From contig NZ_JBHSJJ010000019.1 of the NCBI RefSeq assembly GCF_042652345.1, positions 46,274 through 110,273 on the forward strand: a DNA stretch of 64,000 bases. Reading direction: 5' to 3'. The notes below the pieces were generated by a model. That model did no database searches. It worked only from the letters and a program-made list of their open reading frames with translations, and was not told the origin of the DNA. Positions 51,684 through 60,982 of this stretch are shown here, in pieces (position 1 is the stretch's first letter; each line of letters begins with the position of its first letter). Origin of the DNA: Negadavirga shengliensis. GTDB taxonomy: Bacteria > Bacteroidota > Bacteroidia > Cytophagales > Cyclobacteriaceae. Made by a program: the position numbers and the translations under genes.

Positions 51684-54038
51684 ATGCTACGACACAATCT
51701 CCTCCTGATCTACCGGAACTTCAAAAGGTTTAAAAGCACCTTTTTTATTAATCTTATCGGTCTCTCTACCGGATTAGCCTGCGCCCTATTGATTTTTCTT
51801 TGGATAAGAGATGAATTGCGTGTTGACAAATTCCACAAAAGGGACAGCCAGCTCTATCTGGTGATGTATCACCAGGCATTTTCTGAAGGCGTCATTACAA
51901 GTGATAAAACACCCGGCCCTCTCTCAAAAGCACTGGCAGCAGAAATCCCCGAAATACAACATGCCGTCACCACTTCCTGGATTGAACCCTACACGCTTTC
52001 CGTCGAAGATGAAAATTTAAAAGCAAGGGGAATCTATGCCAGCGAAGACTATTTCAATATATTTTCTTATGACCTCATCCAAGGGGATCGAAACCAGGTG
52101 CTGAAAGATCTTTCATCCATCGTGATTTCCGAAAGTCTGAGCAGGAAGCTGTTTTCCACCACAGAAGACGTGATCGGCAAGATGGTAAAATTTGAGCAAG
52201 AAGCACTTTACCAGGTAACCGGTGTCTTTGAAGACGTGCCATCCAATTCCTCCCGGCAATTCGACTTTGTGCTGTCATTCGAAGCGTTTGAAAAACGCAA
52301 TCCTTGGACGTTGGACTGGAATGCCTCGGGGCCGTATACTTATGTGATCATCAATGAAACAGCGGATATCCGTTTAGTGAATGAAAAAATCCTTGATTTT
52401 GCCACCAAAAGAAGGGAAGAGGGCGCAGCCATTGATCTATTTCTAAAGCCCTATTCCGAAAACTATTTATATGGCCACTATGCAGGAGGAAGACAAGCCG
52501 GAGGTAGAATAGAATATGTCAGGCTGTTTTCTGTCATCGCTATTTTTATCCTGGTCATCGCCTGTATCAACTTTATGAACCTTTCCACAGCCAAAGCCAC
52601 CAGGAAGCTAAAGGAAATAGGCATAAAGAAAGCCATAGGTGCGGGCCGGAAAGCGCTGATTTCCCAATACTTGGGGGAATCGATATTAATGGCCTTTTTA
52701 TCCCTGATCACGGCGATTCTGCTTGTAGCGCTTTTGTTACACCCTTTCAACGAACTAACGGGAAAGCAACTTGTGCTCCATTTTGACGCATCCCTCGCCG
52801 CGTCCGTGTTTGGCATCACGCTCATTACCGGAATGGTCGCCGGTAGTTATCCTGCTTTGTACCTTTCCGGTTTTGATCCGGTCAAAGTACTTAAAGGCAA
52901 ACTTACCACTTCCACAGGGGAAGTTTGGGCACGAAAAGGAATGGTGGTATTTCAGTTTTCGATTTCGGTCATATTGATTGTTTCAGTGATGGTAGTTTTT
53001 AAACAGATAGAATTTGTGCAAAACATACACCTGGGATATGAAAAGGATAATGTCATCTATTTCAAAAAAGAAGGAAGCCTGACAGAAAAACCGGAAACTT
53101 TTCTTTCGGAAGTGCGAAGTATGCCTGGAATAATAAGTGCATCAAGTATGGGACATAATTTACTGGAACATACCATGGGTACAGGTGGACTGGAATGGGA
53201 AGGGAAACATCCGGATGATAAGATTCATTTTGAATACATGTTTGCGGATTATGAAATGATGGAAACCCTGGGTATGGAGATGTTAGAAGGCAGAATGTTT
53301 TCGAGGGCCTTTACATCCGACAGCACCGCGATCATATTGAATAAAGCGGCTGTTGAATTCATGGGGATTGGGGATCCGATAGGCAAACGGATCAGATTGG
53401 GGGGTGATGAAAGGGAAATTATCGGCGTGGTAAAAAATTTTCACTTCGCCTCCCTTCGTGAAGATATAAAACCTTTATTTCTAACCCTCGCGCCAAACTT
53501 GACTTGGCATATTGTGGCGAGAATCGACAGAGAACGGCAAAAAGAAGTCCTTAACAGATTGGAGGCATTATATGTGGCCTATAATCCCGGTTTCGCGTTA
53601 GATTACAGATTCCTGGATGAAGACTACCAGGCGCTCTATACCGCAGAGCAGCGTGTTTCTACCTTGTCCAGGTATTTCGCGGGACTGGCCATTCTGATAT
53701 CCTGTCTGGGTTTGTTTGGCTTGGCAGCCTTTACAGCCGAAAGGAGGAGGAAGGAAATTGGAATCAGGAAAGTGATGGGAGCCAGCGAGTGGAAAATCAT
53801 GGAACTTCTTTCCGGTGATTTCGCCAAAATGGTACTGCTGGCCATTGCGATAGCGCTGCCCATCAGTTTCTACATGACCCAAAACTGGCTGGATAATTTC
53901 GCCTATAAAATAGACCCGGAATGGTGGTATTTTATCGGAGCCGGTTTGCTGACCATGTTGGTTGCTTTGGCGACCGTGAGTTTCCAATCCATCAGAGCGG
54001 CCTTGGCCAATCCGGTTGAGTCATTGCGCTCGGAGTGA
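51684..54038 (+). CDS. FtsX/MacB-like ABC transporter permease, copy 5 (MLRH subtype)
   Basis: A 784-residue permease closest to copies 1 and 8. Its first 75 bases are almost identical to those of copy 8 (ATGCT then CGACACAA and CTCCTCCTGATCTACCGGAA). TM1 lies at 21-41 (INLIGLSTGLACALLIFLWI); the coupling segments are LKEIGIKKAIGAGRKA and RKEIGIRKVMGASEW. The second periplasmic domain has the block SSMGHNLLEHTMGTGGLEW, differing from copies 1 and 8. Only 67 bases separate it from copy 6. Confidence 0.92.
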   Translation: MLRHNLLLIYRNFKRFKSTFFINLIGLSTGLACALLIFLWIRDELRVDKFHKRDSQLYLVMYHQAFSEGVITSDKTPGPLSKALAAEIPEIQHAVTTSWIEPYTLSVEDENLKARGIYASEDYFNIFSYDLIQGDRNQVLKDLSSIVISESLSRKLFSTTEDVIGKMVKFEQEALYQVTGVFEDVPSNSSRQFDFVLSFEAFEKRNPWTLDWNASGPYTYVIINETADIRLVNEKILDFATKRREEGAAIDLFLKPYSENYLYGHYAGGRQAGGRIEYVRLFSVIAIFILVIACINFMNLSTAKATRKLKEIGIKKAIGAGRKALISQYLGESILMAFLSLITAILLVALLLHPFNELTGKQLVLHFDASLAASVFGITLITGMVAGSYPALYLSGFDPVKVLKGKLTTSTGEVWARKGMVVFQFSISVILIVSVMVVFKQIEFVQNIHLGYEKDNVIYFKKEGSLTEKPETFLSEVRSMPGIISASSMGHNLLEHTMGTGGLEWEGKHPDDKIHFEYMFADYEMMETLGMEMLEGRMFSRAFTSDSTAIILNKAAVEFMGIGDPIGKRIRLGGDEREIIGVVKNFHFASLREDIKPLFLTLAPNLTWHIVARIDRERQKEVLNRLEALYVAYNPGFALDYRFLDEDYQALYTAEQRVSTLSRYFAGLAILISCLGLFGLAAFTAERRRKEIGIRKVMGASEWKIMELLSGDFAKMVLLAIAIALPISFYMTQNWLDNFAYKIDPEWWYFIGAGLLTMLVALATVSFQSIRAALANPVESLRSE

Positions 54039-54105
54039 GCAGCAGGATGCTTTGGAATAAAAATCGAAAATCACAAAATTTTCATTACTTATTAAGTTAT
54101 ACAGC

Positions 54106-56469
54106 ATGCTAAAGAACTATCTTAAAATCGCCTGGAGAAACCTATGGAAAAACAGGTTTTACAGCACGGTTAACATCGCCGGGCTTACCGTAGGATTGAC
54201 CGTAGGAATGCTTGTTTTTCTTTGGGTGAAAAATGAGTTTGGCCATGACAGGTTTCATCGTGATACAAAGAACATTTACCGGATACTGTCCAATATGGGA
54301 AGTGGAGACAGCAGGCAGATATGGTCCAATTCCCATGCCCCGATAGCCACTTTTGCCAAAAGAGAAGTGCCCGAAATCAGAGAGGCCGTCCGTATTAGGG
54401 GCAACTGGAATTATTCCATCTTTAGATACGGGGACACGCAATTTACAGAAACAAACAAGTGTTATGTAGACCCTTCGTTTTTCACTTTCTTTGATTTCAA
54501 ACTGATAAAGGGCAATCCTGAATCCCCTTTTCAGGGCGATCATTCCGTAATCCTCACGGCTTCAACGGCCAAACGCTATTTTGGTGAGGAGGATCCGATA
54601 GGAAAAGTATTGCAAGCCAACAACAAGGAGTTTTTCGAGGTTACAGGCATATTAGAAGATTTCCCGGAAAATTCCAGCATACGATACGATATGTTGTTTC
54701 CCATGGATCTTTACGCAAAGCTGTTTACAGGAAACGGGGAGTGGAAAACCATAGAAGAGGATTGGGGAAATTTCATGTATACCACTTTTCTAAAGTTGAA
54801 CCCTGAAACGGCAACAGCCATCGTTGAAGATAAACTTGCGCAGGTCTTGCGCAACAATTACAGGGATATCGGTATAGACGATCCCTATACTTTACAGCCG
54901 CTGGCCAATATGCATCTTTACAAAACCGACGGGAGTGAGGGTTTGATGCAGATTGTCAGGATATTTCTGATTGTAGGTATGGTCATTCTTGTGATTGCCT
55001 GCATCAATTATGTCAACCTGTCGACGGCCCGATCCATGCTTCGTGCCAAAGAAGTAAGTTTAAGGAAAATCGTTGGTGCGGGAAAAGACCAGTTGTTTGC
55101 CCAGTTTATTGTCGAAACAGTGATGGTTTTCTTTTTTGTTACGGTGTTGTCGCTCTTATTGGTGTACTTGCTGATGCCTGTATATAATGTTATTGCGGGC
55201 AAGAACATGGTTTTTCGTCTAACCGATCCTTCTATCTGGGCCATTGTAGGCGTCACTGTGCTTTCTACTTTGACCCTGTCAGGTATTTATCCTTCTTTGT
55301 TGTTGTCCTCGTTCGATCCGTTGAAAGCAATGAAAGGAAAGCTTTCCACCGGAATAAGTGCGAACGTTTTCCGTAAAACATTGGTAATAACCCAGTTTGT
55401 TTTTTCAACAGCACTGATCTTTGGCACCATGATCATTGAACATCAATTGAATTACATCCAAGAAAAAGAACTGGGATACGACAAAGAGCATGTTTTTACC
55501 TTTGAAATGAGGGAAATGCAGCCACATGCCCCGGCTGTCAAAGCAGAACTGATGAAACACCAAGGGGTTAAGGGTGTAACCTGTACGAACGACGATATCG
55601 TACATCTCGGGGGCACTACCGGCGATACCGATTGGGATGGGAAAGCTCCCGGACAGGCATTTTTTATCCATCCGTTGACCATAGATGAGGATTTCCTTTC
55701 GGTATTAAAATTGGAGCTCGTCGAAGGGGAAGGATTTACAGGTATAGCTTCTGATTCCGCGCATTATATCCTTAATGAAACCGCTGTAAAGGAAGCAGGT
55801 ATTACTGATCCTGTTGGTCAGCGTTTTAGATTGTGGGATACCGAGGGAACGATTATCGGCGTGGTCAGGGATTTCCATTTTGCTTCCCTAAAGCAGCGGA
55901 TAGAACCAGCTATTTTCCGGTACCACCCGGAAAATTATGGCATGTATGTAAAAACTACAGGGAAAGATGCTCCGGCGGTTCTTTCCGAGGTGGAAAAATT
56001 GTGGAAGCAATATAATGCGGATTTTCCTTTTGAATATACATTTCTGGATGACACGTATGATAATTTGTACAAAGCGGAACAGCGTATCGGGATGCTGTTT
56101 AAACTTTTTTCCTTTGTGGCGATCTTTATTTCCTGTCTGGGCTTGTTCGGATTAGCTGCCTATATCGCCCAGGTAAAAACCAAGGAAATCGGTATTCGCA
56201 AAGTGTTGGGAGCAAGCGTGACCGGCATCATAGGACTATTATCCAAAGATTTCATAAAACTCGTGTTGGCGGCCATTATCATAGCTTCCCCTATTGCTTG
56301 GTGGGCCATGAGCAGATGGCTGGCCGATTTTGCCTACCGCATCGATATCGAATGGTGGATGTTTGGCATAGCTGGACTGATGGCAGTAGTGATTGCCTTG
56401 CTGACGGTGAGTTTCCAATCTGTAAAGGCGGCGCTGGCGAATCCTGTTGAGTCACTGCGGTCGGAGTGA
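54106..56469 (+). CDS. FtsX/MacB-like ABC transporter permease, copy 6 (MLKN subtype)
   Basis: A 787-residue permease starting MLKNYLKIAWRNLWKNRFY. TM1 (STVNIAGLTVGLTVGMLVFL) is followed by the usual layout; the coupling segments are RAKEVSLRKIVGAGKDQ and TKEIGIRKVLGASVT. Compared with other copies the mid-protein region shows VETVMVFFFVTVLSLLLVYL in place of the GES motif. The gene is followed by a GGTGAT-type repeat beginning at its stop codon. Confidence 0.92.
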   Translation: MLKNYLKIAWRNLWKNRFYSTVNIAGLTVGLTVGMLVFLWVKNEFGHDRFHRDTKNIYRILSNMGSGDSRQIWSNSHAPIATFAKREVPEIREAVRIRGNWNYSIFRYGDTQFTETNKCYVDPSFFTFFDFKLIKGNPESPFQGDHSVILTASTAKRYFGEEDPIGKVLQANNKEFFEVTGILEDFPENSSIRYDMLFPMDLYAKLFTGNGEWKTIEEDWGNFMYTTFLKLNPETATAIVEDKLAQVLRNNYRDIGIDDPYTLQPLANMHLYKTDGSEGLMQIVRIFLIVGMVILVIACINYVNLSTARSMLRAKEVSLRKIVGAGKDQLFAQFIVETVMVFFFVTVLSLLLVYLLMPVYNVIAGKNMVFRLTDPSIWAIVGVTVLSTLTLSGIYPSLLLSSFDPLKAMKGKLSTGISANVFRKTLVITQFVFSTALIFGTMIIEHQLNYIQEKELGYDKEHVFTFEMREMQPHAPAVKAELMKHQGVKGVTCTNDDIVHLGGTTGDTDWDGKAPGQAFFIHPLTIDEDFLSVLKLELVEGEGFTGIASDSAHYILNETAVKEAGITDPVGQRFRLWDTEGTIIGVVRDFHFASLKQRIEPAIFRYHPENYGMYVKTTGKDAPAVLSEVEKLWKQYNADFPFEYTFLDDTYDNLYKAEQRIGMLFKLFSFVAIFISCLGLFGLAAYIAQVKTKEIGIRKVLGASVTGIIGLLSKDFIKLVLAAIIIASPIAWWAMSRWLADFAYRIDIEWWMFGIAGLMAVVIALLTVSFQSVKAALANPVESLRSE

Positions 56470-56558
56470 GGTGATGGGGTGATTTAGTGATCGGTGATTT
56501 AGTGATGGGGAGATGGGATGATTTAGTGATCGGTGATCAATAATCTGGTGATCAATGG
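56469..56558. repeat. degenerate GGTGATTT microsatellite after permease 6
   Basis: About 90 bases of imperfect GTGATTTA/GTGATCGGT units starting at the stop codon. It is like the stretch at 47198-47268 after permease 3, though the units differ. Confidence 0.7.
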
Positions 56559-56609
56559 ATAAAAACAGAAATAGATGTAAACAAGCAGTATATAAAAAAT
56601 GACCTTGGC

Positions 56610-58973
56610 ATGTTAAGAAACTATTTCAAAATCGCGGTGAGAACTTTGATAAGCAACCCGTTCTATAGCTTTATCAGCATACTGGGACTGGTACTCGGCA
56701 TGAGCTGCAGCCTGGTTATCGGGCTGTGGGCCTTTCAGGAAGGCAGCTTTAATGATTTTTTTCCGGAAGGAGACCGGATTTACAAGGTGAGGATCAATTA
56801 TTTGTTCAACGGTGAGCTGATGACGAACACCCTCACCCCTGCTCCATTGGCGGAGGCTTTGAAAAGTGAAGTGCCTCCAGTGGAATATGCCGCCGTGTAT
56901 GCGGATTGGGGGCCACGGCTCTTAATCAAGGACAACAACAACTCCATCCGGGAAAACGGAATTTTCGCTTCTGATGACTTTTTCAATATATTTCCCGTAG
57001 AGGTGATAGCGGGAAATCCTGTAAAGGCCCATGGTTCCAGTGACCAGGTGGTCATTTCCCGCAGCGCGGCTGACAGATTATTTAACGGCCTTCCTGCAAT
57101 AGGGGAAAACCTGATGATGGAGGACGTGGAGGGAAAACTAAAAACCTATGTAGTGGGTGCGGTCATTGAGGATATTCCCGTAAACAGTTCCATTAAGTTT
57201 GACTGGGTCATCAATTTCAGAGAGATAGAACAGTCCTGGATGGGCTGGGGCAATACTTCCTATTATACCTGGGTGAAGGCAAGGCCCCATACTGCCATTG
57301 AGGATTTGGAGTCCTCCGCCAAGGCCGTTTATCCCAAATACAGCGACTTCAAAGATAATTACCCCGTTTTTCAGCCGCTTGCAGACGTTCACTTGTATGA
57401 AGTGTTTGAAAACGGAAAAGCGGTGGGTGGAAGGATAACACTCGTCAGGAACCTGTTACTGATCGGATTCCTGACCCTGTTGGTTTCCTGCATCAATTTT
57501 GTCAGTTTGGTCACCGCCAGGGCCAGTGCTAGGGGAAAAGAAATAGGGATCCGAAAAGTGATCGGCGCGGACAAGCGGACTTTATTTACCCAGTTTGGAA
57601 GTGAGTCGATGCTAATCGCCACGCTATCCCTATTCATCACCGTCATTGCAACGGTCACGCTTGCCTTACCGCTTTTTAATGCTTATCTGGGTACACAACT
57701 GGCTTTGGATTGGGGTAGTTACGGATTTTGGGGGCTTCTGGCAGCCATCTGGATCTTGGCCACCATCATGTCCTCTTTGTACCCCTCATTCTTCCTGGCC
57801 GGTTTGCCGGTGTTCAATGCATTGAAGCAACAGGTGAAACCGGGATTGAGCGGCGTGTATTTCAGGAAAGGACTGATCGTCTGTCAATTTTGCATAACCG
57901 CATTGTTCATAGCGGGCATTTTGGTGGTGTACAGCCAGCAGGAATATGTAAGGCAAAAGGATTTAGGGCTTGACAGGGAAAATGTGTTGTATTTGTCGTT
58001 GGAGGGTGAATTATACCATAACCTGGAGGTACTGCGGCAGGAAGTCCTGAAATCCCCTTCCGTGGTTTCGGCAACGGTGGCCACGCATCTTCCCATCAAC
58101 ATCCAGGCATATTCCGGGGACCTGGCTTGGCCTGGAAAGGATCCGGGGTTACAAACAAAGATCTCGGCAACCTGGGTGGGATATGACTATACCAAAACCA
58201 TGGGAATATCCCTCGCTGCAGGCAGGGAATTTTCTCCCCTGCATCTGGGTGATTCCACGGCTTATTTGGTCAATCAGGCTGCTCTGGATATGATAGGGCT
58301 GGAAGAGGACCCTATAGGCGCTGAGATTTCCTTTTGGAACGGCTCCGGTCCCATAGTCGGTGTGATGGAAGACTTTCATCTACAGTCTCTGCATTCTCCC
58401 ATCACGCCGCTGATCCTGGTACTGGAGCCGGAGAATGCTTCCTACCTCCTGGTAAGATCTGCTGAAGGACAGCTGGAACAGGCAATAGCAGATCTCAGAC
58501 AGGTCACGGAAACGATCAATCCGGAATATCCCTTTGAATATCATTTTCTGGATCAGGAATACGAGCGGCTCTATCTGTCCGAACGGATGATCAGCCGGTT
58601 GATTCTGGTTTTTGGAATTGTGGCCATTGTCATATCATGTCTGGGATTGTTGGGACTGACTGCCTTTACCGTATCCAGAAGGGTGAAGGAAATCGGGATC
58701 CGAAAGGTGCTGGGGGCTTCCGTCTTGGAGATTACAACCCTTCTGGCCAGAAGCTACCTGAGCCTAATCCTGCTGGGATGGCTGATTGCCTTGCCTGTTT
58801 CTTCCATGGTACTGAATGGCTGGCTGGCCAACTTTGCCTACAAAATAGAATTGACCTGGTGGTATTTTGCTTCGGCAGGGTTTATCACGCTGGTGATCGC
58901 GTTGTTGACCGTGAGCTTCCAGTCCATCAGAGCGGCCTTGACGAATCCTGTGGAGTCACTGCGATCGGAGTGA
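56610..58973 (+). CDS. FtsX/MacB-like ABC transporter permease, copy 7 (MLRN subtype)
   Basis: A 787-residue permease and the most divergent of the row (start MLRNYFKIAVRTLISNPFYS). TM1 is SFISILGLVLGMSCSLVIGL; the coupling segments are RGKEIGIRKVIGADKRT and VKEIGIRKVLGASVL. It has an extended periplasmic part with DLAWPGKDPGLQTK. The final 60 bases match the other copies closely. Its stop is 55 bases before the esterase gene. Confidence 0.9.
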   Translation: MLRNYFKIAVRTLISNPFYSFISILGLVLGMSCSLVIGLWAFQEGSFNDFFPEGDRIYKVRINYLFNGELMTNTLTPAPLAEALKSEVPPVEYAAVYADWGPRLLIKDNNNSIRENGIFASDDFFNIFPVEVIAGNPVKAHGSSDQVVISRSAADRLFNGLPAIGENLMMEDVEGKLKTYVVGAVIEDIPVNSSIKFDWVINFREIEQSWMGWGNTSYYTWVKARPHTAIEDLESSAKAVYPKYSDFKDNYPVFQPLADVHLYEVFENGKAVGGRITLVRNLLLIGFLTLLVSCINFVSLVTARASARGKEIGIRKVIGADKRTLFTQFGSESMLIATLSLFITVIATVTLALPLFNAYLGTQLALDWGSYGFWGLLAAIWILATIMSSLYPSFFLAGLPVFNALKQQVKPGLSGVYFRKGLIVCQFCITALFIAGILVVYSQQEYVRQKDLGLDRENVLYLSLEGELYHNLEVLRQEVLKSPSVVSATVATHLPINIQAYSGDLAWPGKDPGLQTKISATWVGYDYTKTMGISLAAGREFSPLHLGDSTAYLVNQAALDMIGLEEDPIGAEISFWNGSGPIVGVMEDFHLQSLHSPITPLILVLEPENASYLLVRSAEGQLEQAIADLRQVTETINPEYPFEYHFLDQEYERLYLSERMISRLILVFGIVAIVISCLGLLGLTAFTVSRRVKEIGIRKVLGASVLEITTLLARSYLSLILLGWLIALPVSSMVLNGWLANFAYKIELTWWYFASAGFITLVIALLTVSFQSIRAALTNPVESLRSE

Positions 58974-59028
58974 GCAATGGTGAATTCCCGGATTCCAATT
59001 ATCCTTGTAAAGAACTAAAATTAAAAAA

Positions 59029-60546
59029 ATGAAAACAAGACCTCGCTTCCGGTTTATGATGTTGATAGGTATCCTGTTCCAGTTTTCGGGCAATGCTGTT
59101 GCTCAGGATTGGCCAGGCATAAGGGATTCCCTTTATTCAGATGTTTTAAAAGAACAGCGGGTGATCCAGGTAATTCTACCAAAAGATTATACACCTGATT
59201 CCAATGAAAAATATGAGGTATTGTATATTCTTGATGGAGAATGGTATATGGAGCAGGTTCCGTTCATTTATAATTTCGCCATGAATGCCGGTTATGTGCC
59301 TCCAAGTATTTTTGTGCTTATTCCAAATACCTATGTAGATAATGTAAATCTGCGCGACAGGGACTTTTCACCTTCCAGAATCAACAATGCGCCAAATCTC
59401 GGAGGAGCGGATAATTTTCATTCATTCCTTAAGAACGAGCTTATTCCACATGTTGAGAGAAAATATCCGGCAAACGGCCAAAAAACATTATTGGGAAGCT
59501 CTTTTAGCGGCCTGTTTGCGGTATATGCCTTTGTGAAGGAACCCGGTCTTTTCCAATCTTACGTAGCATCTGATCCCAACCTGAACTGGGACAATGGTTA
59601 TGTAAGCAAGCTGGCTTATGAAAAATTGCCGGATTTTTCAGGCATCACCAGTACACTGTTTATAGCAGGCCTTGATCAATCATTCGGGAATATGGGCATT
59701 GAGGCTATGGACGCCGCGCTTCAGGCCAAAGCGCCCGAAAGTTTACATTGGAAATGCATTCCCTATACTGATGAAACACATTATAGCGTACAGCACAAAG
59801 CCTTCTACGACGGTCTAAGGTTTTCTCATTTTGGTTATAGTACAAAACCGCCGGAATATCATCCCATGAACGGGATATTGGAAAAGGATAAGGCTTTGAA
59901 AGTGTTTATTTTAAATGAAAACCCTGCTGTCCGGTATACCATAGATGGTTCTGAACCTACTCCCGCATCAGCAATGATGAAACGTGGCAACATACTTACT
60001 TTATCAGAACCTACCCAACTGAAAATAAGATCTTTTACAAACAGGGTACAATATGAGCAGACCTCACAGGGCTCCTTTATAACAGACGGGTTGATACCCA
60101 CAATAATAAATTCGAAAACGGCCAAATCCACACAATTAAATTATGCTTATTTCGAAGGGGATTGGGAAAAAGTTCCTGATTTTAGAAAATTGAAACCGCT
60201 ACAATCAGGGATGATTGACAAGGATTTCCAAATAAACAAACTCACGGATGAGAATGCCGCTTTTCTCATTGAAGGCCCTTTCGAGGTCTTTGAAGACGGG
60301 TACTATATTTTTGTTGTGGATTCAGAAAATGGCTCTAAATTATTCGTCGGGGACCAATTGGTTATTGATCGCGATGGTGTTGTCAGCAAAACCATGCAGT
60401 CTTTTGCTTTGCCTTTGAAGAAGGGGATATATCCTGTCCGGTTGGAATTACTTAGAAAAAAAGGAGCACGGGATCTTCATTTTTCTGTTTACCAAACCAA
60501 GCCCGGAAATGATCAATGGTGGCAGACAGAGTTTTTCAGGTTTTAA
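59029..60546 (+). CDS. exported esterase with chitobiase-C-like and PA14 domains
   Basis: A 505-residue protein with signal peptide (about 1-26, ending AVAQ). Residues about 30-275 are an esterase-D/Fes-type alpha/beta hydrolase. The nucleophile elbow is GSSFS (Ser158 between Gly156 and Ser160), in place of the usual GxSxG, followed by Gly161. The catalytic His candidate is in YTDETHYS. A CHB_HEX_C-like strand domain (RYTIDGSEPTPASA) spans about 295-345, and a PA14 domain (about 365-490, FEVFEDGYYIFVVDSENGSK) ends the protein, suggesting carbohydrate binding. It probably deacylates a glycan or siderophore-like ester. It sits between permeases 7 and 8 and may share their transcript. Confidence 0.85.
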   Translation: MKTRPRFRFMMLIGILFQFSGNAVAQDWPGIRDSLYSDVLKEQRVIQVILPKDYTPDSNEKYEVLYILDGEWYMEQVPFIYNFAMNAGYVPPSIFVLIPNTYVDNVNLRDRDFSPSRINNAPNLGGADNFHSFLKNELIPHVERKYPANGQKTLLGSSFSGLFAVYAFVKEPGLFQSYVASDPNLNWDNGYVSKLAYEKLPDFSGITSTLFIAGLDQSFGNMGIEAMDAALQAKAPESLHWKCIPYTDETHYSVQHKAFYDGLRFSHFGYSTKPPEYHPMNGILEKDKALKVFILNENPAVRYTIDGSEPTPASAMMKRGNILTLSEPTQLKIRSFTNRVQYEQTSQGSFITDGLIPTIINSKTAKSTQLNYAYFEGDWEKVPDFRKLKPLQSGMIDKDFQINKLTDENAAFLIEGPFEVFEDGYYIFVVDSENGSKLFVGDQLVIDRDGVVSKTMQSFALPLKKGIYPVRLELLRKKGARDLHFSVYQTKPGNDQWWQTEFFRF

Positions 60547-60982
60547 ATACCATAAAATGCCCGTTTTATGAAAAGACGGCTTCCAAGTTATCAGAGTGGC
60601 AAAGGCAAATTTTGTTGTCTTGGTTGTTCAGGAACGGCGTTCCTGTTGTCAGGGTTGTGCAATAAACGAGGCGTACGCCTACTCCAAGCGCTATGCCTGC
60701 CTCTCTCTATTGGCTTTAGCATTCTATTATCGTCATTCTCCCAGTAAGTATTCTGGGTTAACCGTTCCGCTTTAGCGGACGGGCGACCATCGGTTCAAAA
60801 GAAGTCCTGTATACCCAGCGAATCATAAATTCAAAAATTGCTCGCTATCGCACATTTTTGTTCGAAAATCTGACCGTTAAAAAAAGAGAAAAGGCTTTTA
60901 TGGCGTTTTTTAGGAGCTTTTAAGCTGGTACGGTAGTAGATAGATGTTTTGTTGCCTTATAAAGTTTTAAACCCACACGGAT
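60547..60982. other. intergenic region rich in short palindromes
   Basis: A 436-base gap. It has AGGAAC/GTTCCT (60630-60644), the palindrome AGGCGTACGCCT (60669-60680) and TCCGC/GCGGA (60766-60779), then at 60857-60873 a word shared with the region upstream of permease 1. No gene is supported. Confidence 0.5.
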
